Of a DNA stretch of 64,000 nt, positions 33,111-45,555 are shown in pieces. The notes beneath the pieces are model-generated. The model saw nothing but the letters and a program-made list of their open reading frames with translations. It did not search any database and was not told the origin of the DNA. The DNA is from Calocera cornea HHB12733 (Eukaryota; Basidiomycota; Dacrymycetes; Dacrymycetales; Dacrymycetaceae), in assembly GCA_001632435.1 (NCBI GenBank), contig KV423927.1, forward strand, positions 172,115-236,114, read 5' to 3'. Numbering within the stretch: the stretch's first letter is position 1; every line of letters starts with the position of its first letter. A program made the translations under genes and the position numbers.

Positions 33111-33990
33111 TTCTTTATACTGAATGGATGCCTCGCAGGGCCTCTTCGGGCGATATGCAGGGCCCGTGAAACTGAGGCTGGCTTCGCCCGTGTCCAGTCC
33201 TGTCCGCGCCGGCGGTCTGCGCCTGGAAGTCGAGCTTGCTTGCGTCAGTGGCGCGCGGGGAAAGAGAGTCTGATGAAAGCAAGCTGAGAGGAAGTGGAGA
33301 CTGTTCGGTGAGCCTAGCCCGACAGAGACAGGCCGGGCCGGGGTGGGCTCCGAGCGGGTAGGTATTTATACAGGCGAATGAATACACGAACCCTCCCCTT
33401 GCGCCGGGGCGGCTTTGCGATTCCCCGCGCCATAGCCGTAGGCTGTGACCTGTAGCTCGCTCCCAGCCAAGCAGCGCAGACCGCGCGGGGCAGCGACGCC
33501 GTCCGCGTGCACCGTGCCGGCGCGGTGCGGCAACATGTCTCAGGCGCGTCCTCGCGCTCAGAATTCGACTGAACGTCATCCCATTCCAGTTCGGACGCCA
33601 ACAGTCCAGAGTCAACCCCAGCCCCAGCTTCAGTTCCGACCCGTGCCGCACCGGCAGCCAGCCCGCCTTCTTGCAGCGAGCCGAGCAGCCGGGCGGGCAG
33701 CACTAGGGGACGGGACGAGCTTCGGCCCTCGCGAGGGAGGGCGATCTGATGCCCCCCCTGGGGCGGTCAGGGACCCGCACATCGGCGGGATCCAGGAATG
33801 GAAGGCCCCCCCCTCTCTCTAGCTCTCTCTTGCGAGGGGTCTGCTGTGTGCATCGGGCGGACGGCAGGAGGGGGGCACGGGGCTCCGACCAGCCGACCAG
33901 CCGACGAGAGCGCGGATGGACTGGACTGACTGTGTGCATTGAACTGTACTCGATCAATCTATCATCACATCAGGAATCAGCACCCATCAG

Positions 33991-34026
33991 GCATCACCCA
34001 TCACCCATCACCCATCACCCATCAAC
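33991..34026 (+). repeat. CATCACC heptanucleotide repeat
   Basis: About five tandem copies of CATCACC, the last one diverged, in noncoding DNA. Confidence 0.85.
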
Positions 34027-35123
34027 CCTCAGCGCGCATCAATGCCCCGCCGCGGCCCAACCGAGCGGCCTCCAATCGGCGCTGCGTGCGCTCACTGGCG
34101 CGGCACGCGCACGAGGCGCACATAAGCTCCGAGCCCCCGAGCCCCCGAACCACTCAGGCTGCAGAAGGTTTAGGTAAATTTGACCCCGCGGCGCCAGCCA
34201 GAGACTCGGAGGGCCACACCCGCGCCCGATTGGGAAGCTCTGCTCCCTTCTGCTTTCTGCGCGGGCGGGAGAAGCTTGCTCTTTTTCCCTCTTTCCCTCT
34301 CCTCTCCTCTCGTTTCGTCTCATGCCGGCGGGTGGGCGGCAGTGGTAACAACAACTCCGTAACAGCGTCGCTCTCCTCCTCATCTCCGGTCTCAGAGCAA
34401 TGAACACATCATTGAGACCGAGCCGAGCCGGGGAGCGGGGAACTATCCCCCCCCAGAATCCGAATTCAGAATTTCAAACTTTCGGAGGAATCGGGCGCTG
34501 CGCGACGGCTGTAGGTTACGAAGTGGGGGGTGTCCGCTGGAACTGGCTTCTGTTACTGTACTGCGGTGCGGGTGGGCGGCGGGCGGATTACGGATATTCG
34601 GTCCGAGTTAGGTTTGCAAGGAGGGCTGACTTCGTTAGGCTCAGCAGGCAGGGACTGTGTACTGTACCGTAGCCGCGCAAGCCAATCGCACATTGGCACG
34701 CATCACTCGCAGAGTCGCAGAGTCGCAATACACCACCTGAGCCGCATCGTCGTCCCTGCGCTGTCCCAGCAACCCATGCGCAAAGTGCAAAGCGGTGCCC
34801 GCCCGCCAGACTGGGGTGTGCTTACTCGCGGAAGGCCTCGCCCACATGCACCAGTAAGCACAGGGAATACTACCACTAGCCGGAGGCTCGGAGCCGGCGG
34901 TAGAAGCCGCCCCATCCCGACGTGTGATCATCATAGACCGTGGCATTCTGGTATTCCATCAAACGGCGTCACATTCCGCGGCTTCGTGTACGGATCCTGT
35001 GCCCATCTCCGCCGCTGCCCCGTCAGACCGGTAAACGGGCCAGTCACACGCCTGCAGCTAGTAAGTAAGTACTAGTACTGTGAAACGCACAGCCAGCAGA
35101 GCCGCGGCGGGGGTTCAACGCCC

Positions 35124-35160
35124 GATTCCGATTCCGATTCCGATTCCGATTCCGATTCCG
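35124..35160 (+). repeat. GATTCC hexanucleotide microsatellite
   Basis: Six perfect tandem copies of GATTCC just downstream of the TFIIE-alpha gene. Confidence 0.95.
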
Positions 35161-35226
35161 GGAAGCACGCATCGGAGGGAAGCAGGGTAGGTGCACGTCC
35201 GTGCACAGCCCGGACGGAAGCTGGGG

Positions 35227-35343
35227 CTAGGCGACTTCCTCAAAGTCGTCCTCGTCGTCTTCCTCGGCTGCATTTGCGGCTACGGCGCGCGGTGAGCATT
35301 CTGTCGGCCGAAATGCTCTGGCCCTAAACGGGCAACGTGCTCA

Positions 35344-35381
<38 letters not shown>

Positions 35382-36943
35382 CGCGTCTTCCACCCGCGCC
35401 TGCTTTGCCGGGCGGCCGTTGCGCACCCCGCGCGGATCCTCCTCGCGCCCGCGCTTGGCATGCCCGTTCAGGCCCGCGCTCGCGTCGGCGGTCGAGGCGG
35501 GCGTGCGGCCGCCGCCCGAAGCGGGGTACTCCATGAACTCGATCTCCTCAAAATCGTCGTCATCCTCCTCGTCGCCATCTGTTTCTGGCGTCCGGTTGGC
35601 GCTCTCTGATGCGGACGTGTTGAGCGAGGCGTAGTATCGGTCCAAATCTGACGAGCACCATGTGAGGGACTGTGGTGCGTGATCGAGGGATGATGACCTA
35701 CCACTGGCATACAGCTCGTTCTGCTCGGGCTTCCGGTCCGTGCTCCCATTGGCATGCACCGCCGCAGTCCCGCTGGTCGCGCCTCCCGAGGTAGCCGCGC
35801 CCAGCGAGGTGAGATCCCCACTGATGGTGCTCCTGAGATGCCATTCCGGCAGGGCGTTGTGTTGCCTTCGTGAAACGCTCGTTCAGCCACAAGTCAGGAC
35901 TAGCGTCAAGGGAAGCACGCACCTCTGGGCATCGGCGACCTGCTCGCGTGCCTTCTTGACCTGCGCGTCGTCCTGATCGAGGGACAGCTCGATCTGGACC
36001 CGGTTCGACTGCGACGTGGACCCTTCCCCGGCTATCGCGAGCCCATCGCTGTCCAGCTCCAGCTTGGCCACCGCGTGCTCCGCGAGCCACTGCTGCACGT
36101 TGAGCCTGTGGCGCGCGTCAGGTATCCGAGACAGAAGCACGGGGATGCGCTGCCTACTTTGGAATAGTGATCTCGTCCGTTTTCTGGAGATCTTCGATGA
36201 TCCACCGTGTCTGCGCCATCAGCCGCTGCAGGCGGTCCTTGCTTCCCTGCACGCTCTCCGCGTTCTCATTGTTGATCAGCTCGTGCCGGCACACCTCGCA
36301 GATGAACGCCGTCCCGCTCGGGTCCAGAAGGTGCAGCACGTCCAGCGGCGCGTAGTACTTGCCGCAGTTGGGGCAGATGTACCCCTGATTGTCCAGTTCC
36401 TGTTGCGGCCAGAAAGCTCAGTATGGATGCCCGCTTTCCGTGTCCACGGAGCAGCGGGGCTCACATTGCGCAGCTTGTTGTCGATCGCAGAGCGCATGGT
36501 CGTGATCCGCCATTTGACCACGTTGCAAAAGCTGGAATAGTCGATATAGCAGTATCCCTTATTCATAGGCCGCTGCCCTTCTCGCTGAATCTCGTTTCTG
36601 CGGTGGCTACAACGCGCGTTAGCCAGAGGCTCCAGGAAGGAGAACCGCTCCGTGCGCACACTTTGACCAGCCTGTCCGCCTCCAGCTTTGCAATCACCTT
36701 CTGCACCTCCTTGGAGGGCATTCCCACCCGGTGGGCCAGCTCATCGTCCTTCACCCTGCGGAACACACCCACAACGGTCACGGTACCAGTCAGCACAACC
36801 CGTCCCTCGCCACCGCAAGCGCGCACGCACATATCCTGATGGGTCAGCTGATCGAGCACAACGACAAACTTGGAATCGTAGAACGCGCGCGAGACGTGCT
36901 GCACCAGCAGGCGCAGGACGGACTTGTCCTCCGCGGTCGCCAT
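35227..36943 (-). CDS. TFA1: Transcription initiation factor TFIIE alpha subunit
   Basis: This is the large subunit of TFIIE, which recruits and regulates TFIIH at RNA polymerase II promoters. The N-terminal winged-helix region is seen as MATAEDKSVLRLLVQHVSRA, KFVVVLDQLTHQD and, after an intron, DDELAHRVGMPSKEVQKVIA. Next comes YCYIDYSSFCNVVKWRITTM. The zinc ribbon is GYICPNCGKYYAPLDVLHLL with FICEVCRHEL (C-x2-C..C-x2-C). Acidic C-terminal exons follow (EEDDDDFEEIEFMEYP and a final DDEDDFEEVA), as in other fungal orthologues. A poly-alanine run encoded by a CTG repeat on the plus strand (35345-35377) lies near the C-terminus. Six or more short introns are present. Confidence 0.93.
35345..35377 (+). 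repeat. CTG trinucleotide repeat (poly-Ala in TFIIE alpha)
   Basis: Eleven perfect CTG units, read as GCA (alanine) on the coding minus strand, inside the last large exon of the TFIIE-alpha gene. Confidence 0.95.
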
Positions 36944-37252
36944 GCATGGGTATATGGATCGGGTGGTCGTACGAGGCAAGACTGAGCCGCCGCTCTTGCC
37001 ACCCCAGACGGTCCCTTGAATGCTTACGTGAGCACCCATTGCTTCCGTAGGCAGCTGAAAGGAAGGCAAAAGGAAGCCTCGCAGCCCGCGGGGTACGACC
37101 GGTTCTGATCTGCTGGAAGGGGTGCCCTTGTTACGTCGCCGCCGCCATTGTCATGTTACGTATTCAGTATTCAGCCCGTCATTGTGATGTTTTACAAATG
37201 CGCGAAAGAGAAACCAAAGGAAAGAGCAGTTACTAGGTCGATCACCGGTACC
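36944..37252. other. Intergenic spacer, 309 bp
   Basis: This lies between the TFIIE-alpha start and the ATG11 stop, both minus strand, and so contains the TFIIE-alpha promoter and the ATG11 3' UTR. Nothing else was recognised. Confidence 0.4.
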
Positions 37253-40200
37253 TCAGGCACGGCTAAATCGCTTGAGCAGATCCGCCGCTCCCGAGACCTC
37301 CCTCCTCTCTGTCGGCGTCGACACGCCCTGGCCCTGCGATTGCGACGTCGCCACGGTGCTCGCGGTGCGCTTCCTCCCGAACGTCGCACCGAAGTTGGCG
37401 ATGGCTGCAAAGGCGCTCTGGCCGGTGCTCGGGGAGGAGGCGTGCGTCAGCCTTCGCGCTGATTCGATCGCCGCTGCACCGAAGGATTCCGCTGGGGACG
37501 GTGTGCCCGGTTCGACCGGTGTGGTCGTCTGCATCAGGGCTGTAGTCGCTGCCGCCTTTCCCGAGGGTGAAGAGGAAAGCGACGGTCCTAGAAAGGGCCT
37601 GCCGCGGTTCGAGGAGAAGCTGCCCCGGTTGGACCGCGCGGGCGTCTCGGACCTCGACGGCATCTTGGGCGAGGTGGGGTGGATCATGTCGGCTTCGGTG
37701 ATTAAGGTATGCTGCGTCGAAGCTGGCACCGCGAGATGCGGTGCGGTAAAGGGTATTCCGGACGGGGGTGTGGGCGCAAAGTCCTCCGACTCTGACTCGG
37801 GTATCGTGGGGAACTCGTGGTGCTGCGAGTTTGCCAATGCTGTTGCTGGACTGTCGGACGAGAGGGTAGGCGAGAAGGGGGACGGTGCGGGCTCTTCGCG
37901 AGCAAGCAGGGGAACGAAGGGCTGGGAGAAGGTCCGGCTGAGGGGAGAAGGCCGCTGCGGGATGATGGGAGAGACGGGAGCCGGCGGGGACGGTTCAGGG
38001 TCGGCGACAGCTCGGGGTGCAGTGGAGCCGGACATCGACGCTAGCATGCTTGTGCTCATGCCGCCATTGCTGTCTGTCGAGCGACTGGCTGACAATGACG
38101 TCTTCCTGCGAGTCGCAGGGTCCGGCGCCGTCAGATTGACGAGCTCCACTTCGAGCATGTGATACTTGAGGCCGTCAACTAAGCTGTACGGATTGCTTGC
38201 GGAATCCTATCATCAAAGAAGTGAGGGATGCAGGCTTGTCCAACAATAGTGGAACATACCTGGCTATCGGCGACGCATTCGCGAATAGCCGTGATCCTGG
38301 CCACCAGCCAGTCCCTCCCCTCCAGCGCACGATCGACGCCCCTGCTCTGGTCCAAGAAGTAATGCGGGAAGCCGACGTTGAACGCCGCCCAGGGCTTGGC
38401 GACGTTGTTCCTGGTTGGCAGGAACAGGGCCAGGTCGCCCTTTGCAAAGTTGCGGTATGATATCCGGCCCTTTGCGCGATCGCGGTACTCGCGCGTGTTC
38501 TTCTGCCAGCGGCGGATCGTGGAGCCCGTCTTGAGGACCGCATCGGAGAAGGCGGCGAGGGGGAAGGAGCGCAGTGCCGACAGCGCCGAGGCAGCGTCGG
38601 AGGCGTCGATAGGCGGGAACTGGACCTGCGTGGGCGGGGGCTGCTTGCTCGGCGGGGTCGTGCCGAGGTCGCCGTTCGGAAAGCGGCCTACGACGTTGCT
38701 GGCCTGGACGGCGGTCATGAGCTTGGCGCACGCATCGCGGTACGCGACAGCGACGCCAACGACCTCGGCGAGGATGGTCTCGCGCTCCTGCCAGCGGGCC
38801 TTGTCCGTCTCCCACTCCTCGCTCGCGCGGTGGGCCTCGTCGCGCTCCTGCTCCTGCTCCCTAAGCCTTCGGCGCGCCTCCTCCAGATCAGCGCGCTCGA
38901 CCTCCTCCCTCCCCCTGACCTCCTTCAGCTCCCCCTCGAGGGCCTCGACCTTCGCCGTAAGCTCAAAGTACTGCCTCTCGAGCACGGCGCGGTCTCCGTC
39001 GGCCTCGGCACGCTGGTCCCGCAGCCTCCGCTCCGCATCGCTCGCAACCTGCTTCAGCAGCCGCTCCTTCTCCATGCTCGCCTCGGTGAGCGCCTCGCTG
39101 GCCTTCTGCCCCTCCCTGCGCGCCTCCTCGATCCGCATCTCGAGATCCTCGCCGCGCCCGCGCGCCTGCTCAAGCTCGCGCAGCATCTCGGCCTGCGCAT
39201 GCAGGAGCTTGCCCGCCTGCGCCGCACTCTCCTCCTGCAGCGCGCGCACGCGCTCGAACTCCTCCCGGGCGTGCAGCAGCTCAGTCCGGAGCGCCTCCAT
39301 CTCGCCCGTCTGGGCCGTCCCCTCCCCGAGTGCCTGCTCGAGCTGCGCGCTCTTATGGGCCAGATCAGCGCGGAGCTCCGCATGCCTCCTCTCGAGCGTC
39401 TGGCGCACACTCCGGTCGCTCTCCGCCAGGCTCCGCGCGCTCCTCAGCTCCCCCTCGGCCCGCTCCGCCCGAGCCCGCAGCTCGTCCCCCTGCGCCTGGG
39501 CAAGCGTCAGCTCCGCGCGCAGCGCAGCCAGCTCGTCCGCGAGCGCCTCCCGCTCCCTGTCCCGCCCGGCAGCAGCCTCCCCCTGCGCGCGCTTCAGCTC
39601 CCGCAGCTCGTCCAGCGCCTCCCGGTACCCCGACACGTCCGACCCGGTGCGCGCGCGCGCCTTGGCACCCGGAGCGCCCCACGTCGAGCAGAGCAGGGAG
39701 CGCTCAGCGAGCCTGTCGAAGCCCTCCTCGAGCCCCTCCATCCGCGCGAGCTGCTTCTCCAGCGCCAGCCGCGCCTCCGTAGCCGGGTGCACGCGCTCCT
39801 CCCCCTCCCCCTCCCCGCCGTCCTCCTGCAAGAGCCCGGCATACCCCACCCCGCGCACCGGCTCCGGCCAGGGCACCGCCTCGAGCTCCCTGACGAGCTG
39901 CATGACCGCGTCCACGTCCGCCCGGCTCAACTGCCACTCGCCCTCCCCCGCGCCCAGCACCGTGATCTCCAGGCTCGGCACGGCGTCCTCGGGCGGCTCC
40001 AGGCCGCGCAGCTCGAAGGGCAGCACGCCTGCCGTGTCGGCGCGGAACTGCTGGCGGCGCCGGTGCTCGCGCGCGGTCAGCTTGTGCATCAGCTCCCCCG
40101 CGGCCTTGCACCGCGCGTGGAAGAAGCGCTTGAACTCCCGTCGCCGGACCACCTCGAGCACCGTCGCGCCGTACGCGAAGAGCGCGCGGTGCACGCGCTG

Positions 40201-41656
40201 CAGGTGGGCGAAGCCCGCGCCGCCCGGGCTCGTTGGCAGCCCGTGGCCGGAGGAGGAGAGGCTGTTGAGCCGCAGGGAGTGCTCGAGGGACTTGAGCAGG
40301 GGCGGGAGCTGCGAGATGGACGATTGGAGCGAGGAGACGAGCCGCAGCGTCTGGACGGTCGTGCCCGTCGAGGCGTTCTTGAGCGTGATGGTGAGGCGCA
40401 GCTCGGCCCGGATCGACTCGTCGAGGTCGCGCAGCTCTGGGAACAGCCGCTTAGCCCCGCTGTGCAACGGCTCGAAGAGTCAGAACAGAACGATGGCTTA
40501 CCGCGCATGACCGCGTCCCGCTCCTCCCACTCCAGCTCCGTCTCGGGCTCCTCGTCTATCCCGCTCATCAGCGCCCTCGTAACAAGATCTGATAAAGCCA
40601 GGCAGACCCACCCGAGTGCGCCTCCACAAGCTGCTGCACCCTCGTGAGCGCGGCGGTCGCGCGCTCGTACGCGCGCTCCGCTTCCCTGGGCCTGCTCCGT
40701 CGTCAGCCTGCTGATCCCAGTGCCCACTTCCACTCCCACTCCCACTCCCAGCAACCCGGCCGCCAAGCTTCAGAGCAGAGCAGTAAGATGGCACCACTCA
40801 CACAAGTTCCTCCGCGGCGCGCCTGGCCCTGTCCGCGCCCTCCCTGAGCTCCCGCTCGCGCCTCCTGACCTCGGCCCAGCGGCCCGCCAGCTCGGCCCAC
40901 ACGCTCTCACACTGCGCGCGGACGACCTGCATGCGCTGTGGGTTGACAAAGTCCGCGAGGGTGTCGCGGCCCTTGTGCCACCGCTGCTGGGCCATCCGGC
41001 GCACTTCTTGGGCGATCGGCACGCGCGCGTTGAGCGCCATGGACAGCGGGTGCGAGGAGAGGAGGCGCTGTTGCGCGTGCAGGGCGCGGGCTGCGAGCGG
41101 GGAGAAGGAGGCGAGGGCGGAGAGGAGGTTGCCGAGGTGGGTTTGGAGCGTGCTGTGCGCGAGGAGGAGGGCGCGCTGCTGGATGGTGAAGGAGGGGAGG
41201 AGCGAGGAGAGCGAGGCGTGGTGCGACTGCGCGGGCGGGAGGTAGGACGACGGACGGGTGTAGGTCGCTGTCTCTGTGGAAGAGGCAGTCAGGGCTTGCC
41301 GACAGTGTACATATGCAGCAATGGGAGAGCGCACCGCGTATCGCGGGCTCCTCGAGCGCGTCTGTGCGCAGCTCGAGCGCGCCCAGCCCCTCCCCGCGCA
41401 TCACCCCCAGATCATACACCCACACCTCCTCCCCCTCCCCCTCCCCCTCCCCGTCTCCCGCCTCCTCCCCCGCCCGCGAATAGTCCTCGCGCGGCCTGAG
41501 CACCTCTCCGTTCCCCAGCAGGGCGAGCACGTCGGCCGGCTGGCGGATGCCGAGCAGCTGGGCGAGGAAGGCGTGGAGGTCGTGTGCCCTCTGCGCCTCG
41601 TGCAGCGGGGTGGGGTGTGAGTAGGTGCCGCCCGTCTCGGCCCGGTGGATGATCAT
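37253..41656 (-). CDS. ATG11: Autophagy scaffold ATG11 (FIP200/RB1CC1 homologue)
   Basis: This is a scaffold for selective autophagy that links cargo receptors to the Atg1 kinase at the phagophore assembly site. The N-terminus ([20 protein letters not shown], then [20 protein letters not shown]) matches the ubiquitin-like start of fungal Atg11. It is followed by a helical region ([20 protein letters not shown]). One long exon (about 38200-40460) holds an extended coiled coil rich in Glu/Arg/Ala. The C-terminal ATG11 domain is clear: [47 protein letters not shown] and, after an intron, [17 protein letters not shown]. The tail of about 290 residues is Ser/Pro-rich and disordered, ending DLLKRFSRA. 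Length of roughly 1,300 residues is normal for basidiomycetes. The starts of ATG11 and the ELYS-like gene are only 258 bp apart. Confidence 0.94.
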
Positions 41657-41914
41657 CCTGTCCTGTCCTGGTTTGCCTGCTCGTCTCCTTCCTGTGAGGT
41701 GCCTCGGTAGGCAGGGGCAGGCGCAGTCGCTGCTCTCCTAAGTGGCGCCCCGCTCGCCACCGCGGTCGCCACTGGCTGTGGCACGTGGGAATAGTTCCGT
41801 GCCAGCCCAAAGCGTGTTCTGCCCCTGCCCGTGGTTGTGCGCCTAACGCGTCCATCCGTCCCATCCCGCGTCCATCTCTCTCAGCGCACGCCGTCACGGG
41901 CGTTCTTGCGTGCT
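41657..41914. promoter_or_regulatory. Shared divergent promoter of ATG11 and the ELYS-like gene
   Basis: Both genes start outward from this 258-bp gap. No TATA box is visible, and a CCATCCGTCCCATCCCGTCC-like pyrimidine tract lies on the ELYS side. Confidence 0.5.
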
Positions 41915-44411
41915 ATGGCCGTACGCGCCCGTCTCCCCCATCCCTACCAGCCAAGCAGCACTGACACCCGGCCCTGCCCACCGCAGTACCGGCCCCTCTT
42001 CCCCGCCACCGCCCCCGCCCCCGCCCCCGCCCTCCTCGCCCGCATCACCACCACCCGCGCCCGCCTCCCCCCGCCCCACAACCTCCTCATCGACCGCCTC
42101 CTCGCCCTCGCACACATACCCCTCCCATACCCGCCCACAGACACCCACGCCCTCGACCTCCTCCTCGCCGCAGTCGACGCGTGCCCCTTCGACACCCTCA
42201 AGCGCGACTGTCTCGTTTACTACTTGCTCAAAGACCTCGACTTTGACGAACAAGCAGTCGACGCCGCCTCCCGCGCGCTGTACAAAACCACCCAAGGTTC
42301 CTCGCACGCGGGCGAGGACGAGGGCGAGGCGATGGCCGAAGCGGAAGGAGAAGGAGAAGACGAGGACGAAGACGAAGTGGAGGACCTCGTCGTCCCCACG
42401 CCCGCCGAGGAGTTCGCGAGCGCGCGGCGCATCCCCGTCGCCTACCGGATGGGGCTGAACGCCTTCTGGGCGCTGGACCACGGGCTGCCTGGGGTGCGTG
42501 CTCCGTTTCTCCTGCTCCGTCTGCTTTGTCCCGCCTGCGTTCTACACCCCTACTGGGAGAGCGACTGGGACGGATGTATGCGGCCATACTGACGGCCTCT
42601 CCCAGCGCGCCCTAACGTACCTGACCGACCCTCGGTACGCGCTGGACCCGACGCTGACGCTTCCCATCCTGTCCTTCCTCTCCCCCTCCTCCCTCCCCGC
42701 GCCCCCCTCCTCCCTCCCCGCGCCGAGCCCCTCCCCCTCCGGCCTCCTCCCGAGCGAGCTAATCTCCTCGAAGCTCACCCTGAGGTTCCTGCGCGCCTGC
42801 CGCCCGGCGCTCGACACCTGGGAGGGCACCGAACACAAGCTCGTCGCGCTCGCTGCGCACGATCTGGCCGCCGCGTGGGTCTTCGTCAGGGAGCTTGGCC
42901 AGGGCGCCGGGCGCGAGGTCGTCCACTGGGGCGACGGCAGTGCGGACACGGCCCTGGAGCTGCCTGAGCGCGCGGCGAAGCGGCTCATCGAGTGGTGTTT
43001 TATCCGTGCGCTTTCTTCCCCCCCCCCATTCCATCCCTGCATCGCACTAACACCCATCCCCACGCACAGCCCGCCCACGCCCAACGCCCATCCGCGCCCT
43101 CCTCTCCCTCCCCCTCCCCCCGCTGGCCCTCCCGCTCCTCACCGCCCTATCCCTCACGCCACCCCCGAGCTTCCCCCCCACCAGCCTGCCGATCCTGCAC
43201 ACCCTGCTCCACACCCGCCTCATCCAAGCAGGGCACTACGCCCGCGCCGCCTCGCTCGACTCGCAGTTCGCCCAGGTCCTCTCCCAGCGCGGTGTCGCGG
43301 ACCGCATGAGCGCGGAGAGCGCAAAGGTCGCGGGCGACGCCGCGCGCGGCCGCAAGATCGCCGTCGCGCGCGTGGCCAAGGCGCTGCCGAGGCCGCAAAG
43401 GGAGCTGATCGAGCTCGCAAACGCAAAGGTCGTCATCGACATCCCGCCGCCTCTTTCGAACAAGGACAGTGTCACCAGCAGCAACGGCGGCGCTGCGGAG
43501 CAGGAGGGAGAGAGGGGCATGTTGGTGCAAGAGCACGAGCAGGAAGAGAGGCCGGAACCGCTCAGCTCGTCCTTGAGCATGCCCTTCAACGGCACCCCGC
43601 AGCGTCCTGCCAACCGGCCGCCAACGAACGGCACCGGTACTGGTACCGGCCCATCCGCCCCCACCCCGGCCAGCAACAACAACAACAAAAGGGCCACGCC
43701 AGCCGCCTACGGCCGCGCAGGCGCAGGCGCAGGCAGCAACCCCCCCGGGCTGGGCCAGCGAGCCCCCGCCCCGCCCATGCCGACCAAGCCCCGTCTGCCC
43801 CCGATCGTCCCCTTCGGCCGCAGGCCGCTCGTCCGCGGCAGTCCGCCCGGTCCCGCTCAGGCTCAGGCTCAGGGGGGGAAGGCGGTCGACAGGCCCTCCC
43901 CGGTCCACGCGCAGCAGATGGCCGCGCTCCAGGCTCATGCGCAAAAGCTGCTGGAGCAGTCCCGGCCGCCTGCGGCTCCGCCCGCCCAGGCCCAAGGCTA
44001 CCCGCAACCCTCGGCCTACCTCCGCCCCCCCGCCTCCGCCTCGGCGGCGCTCGACGTCTCCCGGCTGGGCGCGCAGCCGCAGTCTGCGCAAGCGCTCAGC
44101 GCGCGCGAGCTGCTCAAGCGCCAGCGGGAGATCGCCAGGCGGGAGAGGGAACGGGAGGGCATGGAGCGCGTGTGGGAGGACACGTTTGGCGCTGCTTTGG
44201 CGGCCGAGGGCGGGGCCGGGAGGGAGCGGTTGGCGAAGGGCATGCGGCAGGAGGAGGAGACGGAACGGGAGGAGGGGCCGAGGAAGAGGGGAAGGCGCAC
44301 GGGCGCCAAGGCCCAGGCCCAGGCCCAGGAGCAGGAGCAGGAGCGGGTGGACGAGGACAGGCTCACTTCTGTCGAAGGCTCCGTCGGGGACGACCACGAC
44401 CGCGACCCTGC

Positions 44412-44444
<33 letters not shown>

Positions 44445-45126
44445 TGAGGAAGCGCACCCCACCAAGCCGCCCAAGCGCAAGTCCACGGCCGGCAAGCGCG
44501 CGCGCACGCCCACCACCACCCCGCGGCGCCGGACCCGTGCGCGCGCTTCCGAGGAGGTGCCGCCCGTCCCCGCGCTGCCTGATGCAGACGCGTCGCACGA
44601 CGTGCACGAGGAGGACGAGCCCAAGCTGCCCGGCGCGTTCGAGCCCTCTACTGCCGCGCCCCCCGAGGCCCCAAGCAGGGGGAAGAAGCGCCCCGCACCC
44701 GTCTCCCCCGCTGCGCCGGAGGACGTCGAAACCCCCCGCGCGACACGCCGCAAGACGCGGGCGACGTCGGCGCTGTCCGAGGACCTGCCCGCTACGCCCT
44801 CTTCGGCGGCGAGGAGGCGCACGACGCGCCGGGGCGCGTCGGAGGACCCGGAGGCGCTCAGCACGCCCGCGCGCGCGCTGAGGCGGAGCCACAGGCTCGA
44901 CGCGAGCCACCTCCTCCAGGAGGGCGTCCCGCCCGTGCCGGCTATGCCGACCAGTGCGAGCATGGGCAGCCTGAGCTCGCTCAGTGCGGTCAAGACGCCT
45001 AGGGCGAGCAAGAGCCGCGCTGCTGCTGCTGCTGCTGTGGCGGGTGGGGCGACCCCGGGGAGGACCCCGGGGAAGAGGAGGGGGTATAGGGCTGAGAGCG
45101 TGGGCACAGAGGAAGGCGATGACTGA
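41915..45126 (+). CDS. ELYS-like nuclear pore assembly protein with basic tail
   Basis: The N-terminal half matches the ELYS-like domain (fungal Ely5 / vertebrate AHCTF1 core): RLLALAHIPLPYPPTDTHAL, FDTLKRDCLVYYLLKDLDFD, GLNAFWALDHGLPG, then YLTDPRYALDPTLTLPILSF after an intron, and LILHTLLHTRLIQAGHYARA-type helices in the third exon. Members associate with the Nup107-160 complex. The C-terminal half is long, disordered and charged, with a His-Glu repeat (EHEHEHEHEHEHEE, about 44417-44447) and lysine/arginine-rich AT-hook-like patches (KPPKRKSTAGKRARTP, TTPRRRTRARAS). That is reminiscent of the DNA-binding tail of animal ELYS. The first 66 bases after ATGGCC could be an in-frame intron (GTACGC..GCAG). 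Confidence 0.78.
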
Positions 45127-45555
45127 CCCCCCCCGTCTGCTTTGTTGCCACTTGACGAGTTGGATACCTTTTCCCAATCTCCATTTGCGCCTTAACCACC
45201 TCCTTTCTCCTTCACTTCACGATTCCCCTTTCTACAAAACCGGTGGAGTGGTCGCATCATTTCTCCTACGAACCCGGGCCACCATCAGGTATCCTGTATA
45301 TACACGAATGAAAGCGCTGTTTGCACACCCACAACGCTTTTGCAATTGCAACACAGACAGACTCTTAAGAACATCCCCAGTCCTGGTACTAGTAGCAGAT
45401 ACCACATTTCCCCCAACCGCCATGCTCCTACTGTCCACCGGCATCAACACACAAGCCGAGCCGCCTCCTATACTTATCTCTTTTTTTGTCCGTTTCCCGC
45501 CCGCGCGCGCAGAGATCAATGAAGAATGGTATTACGAAAAGCTGCCCCCGTTCAC
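45127..45555. other. Convergent intergenic region, 429 bp
   Basis: This lies between the 3' ends of the ELYS-like gene (+) and SEC24 (-). A TGTATATACACG palindromic stretch occurs near 45294. No gene was seen. Confidence 0.4.

Larger units (their letters stand above)
32624..35226. other. Gene-poor, repeat-rich intergenic region, 2.6 kb
   Basis: This stretch separates the tentative start of the C2H2 gene from the stop of TFIIE-alpha, both minus strand. It should hold the C2H2 gene's promoter and perhaps a long 5' leader. Frames are open by GC-richness only and show no domain. Several short tandem repeats occur (GATGCC units at 33061-33110, CATCACC units at 33991-34026, GATTCC units at 35124-35160). 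Confidence 0.5.

Noticed and set aside
33985..35160. Tandem repeats as a CRISPR-like array
   Set aside because: Repeats are 6-7 bases with no spacers, i.e. ordinary microsatellites in a eukaryotic genome.
38378..40647. Very long plus-strand open frames (710 and 605 codons) opposite ATG11
   Set aside because: They are antisense shadows of the GC-rich coiled-coil exon of ATG11. Their Ser/Arg- or Leu/Pro-rich composition has no domain, whereas the minus strand encodes a clear Atg11 protein.
43147..45177. 676-codon minus-strand frame opposite the ELYS-like gene
   Set aside because: It is a mirror of GC-biased codons of the plus-strand gene. The Arg/Leu/Gly-rich product matches nothing recognised.
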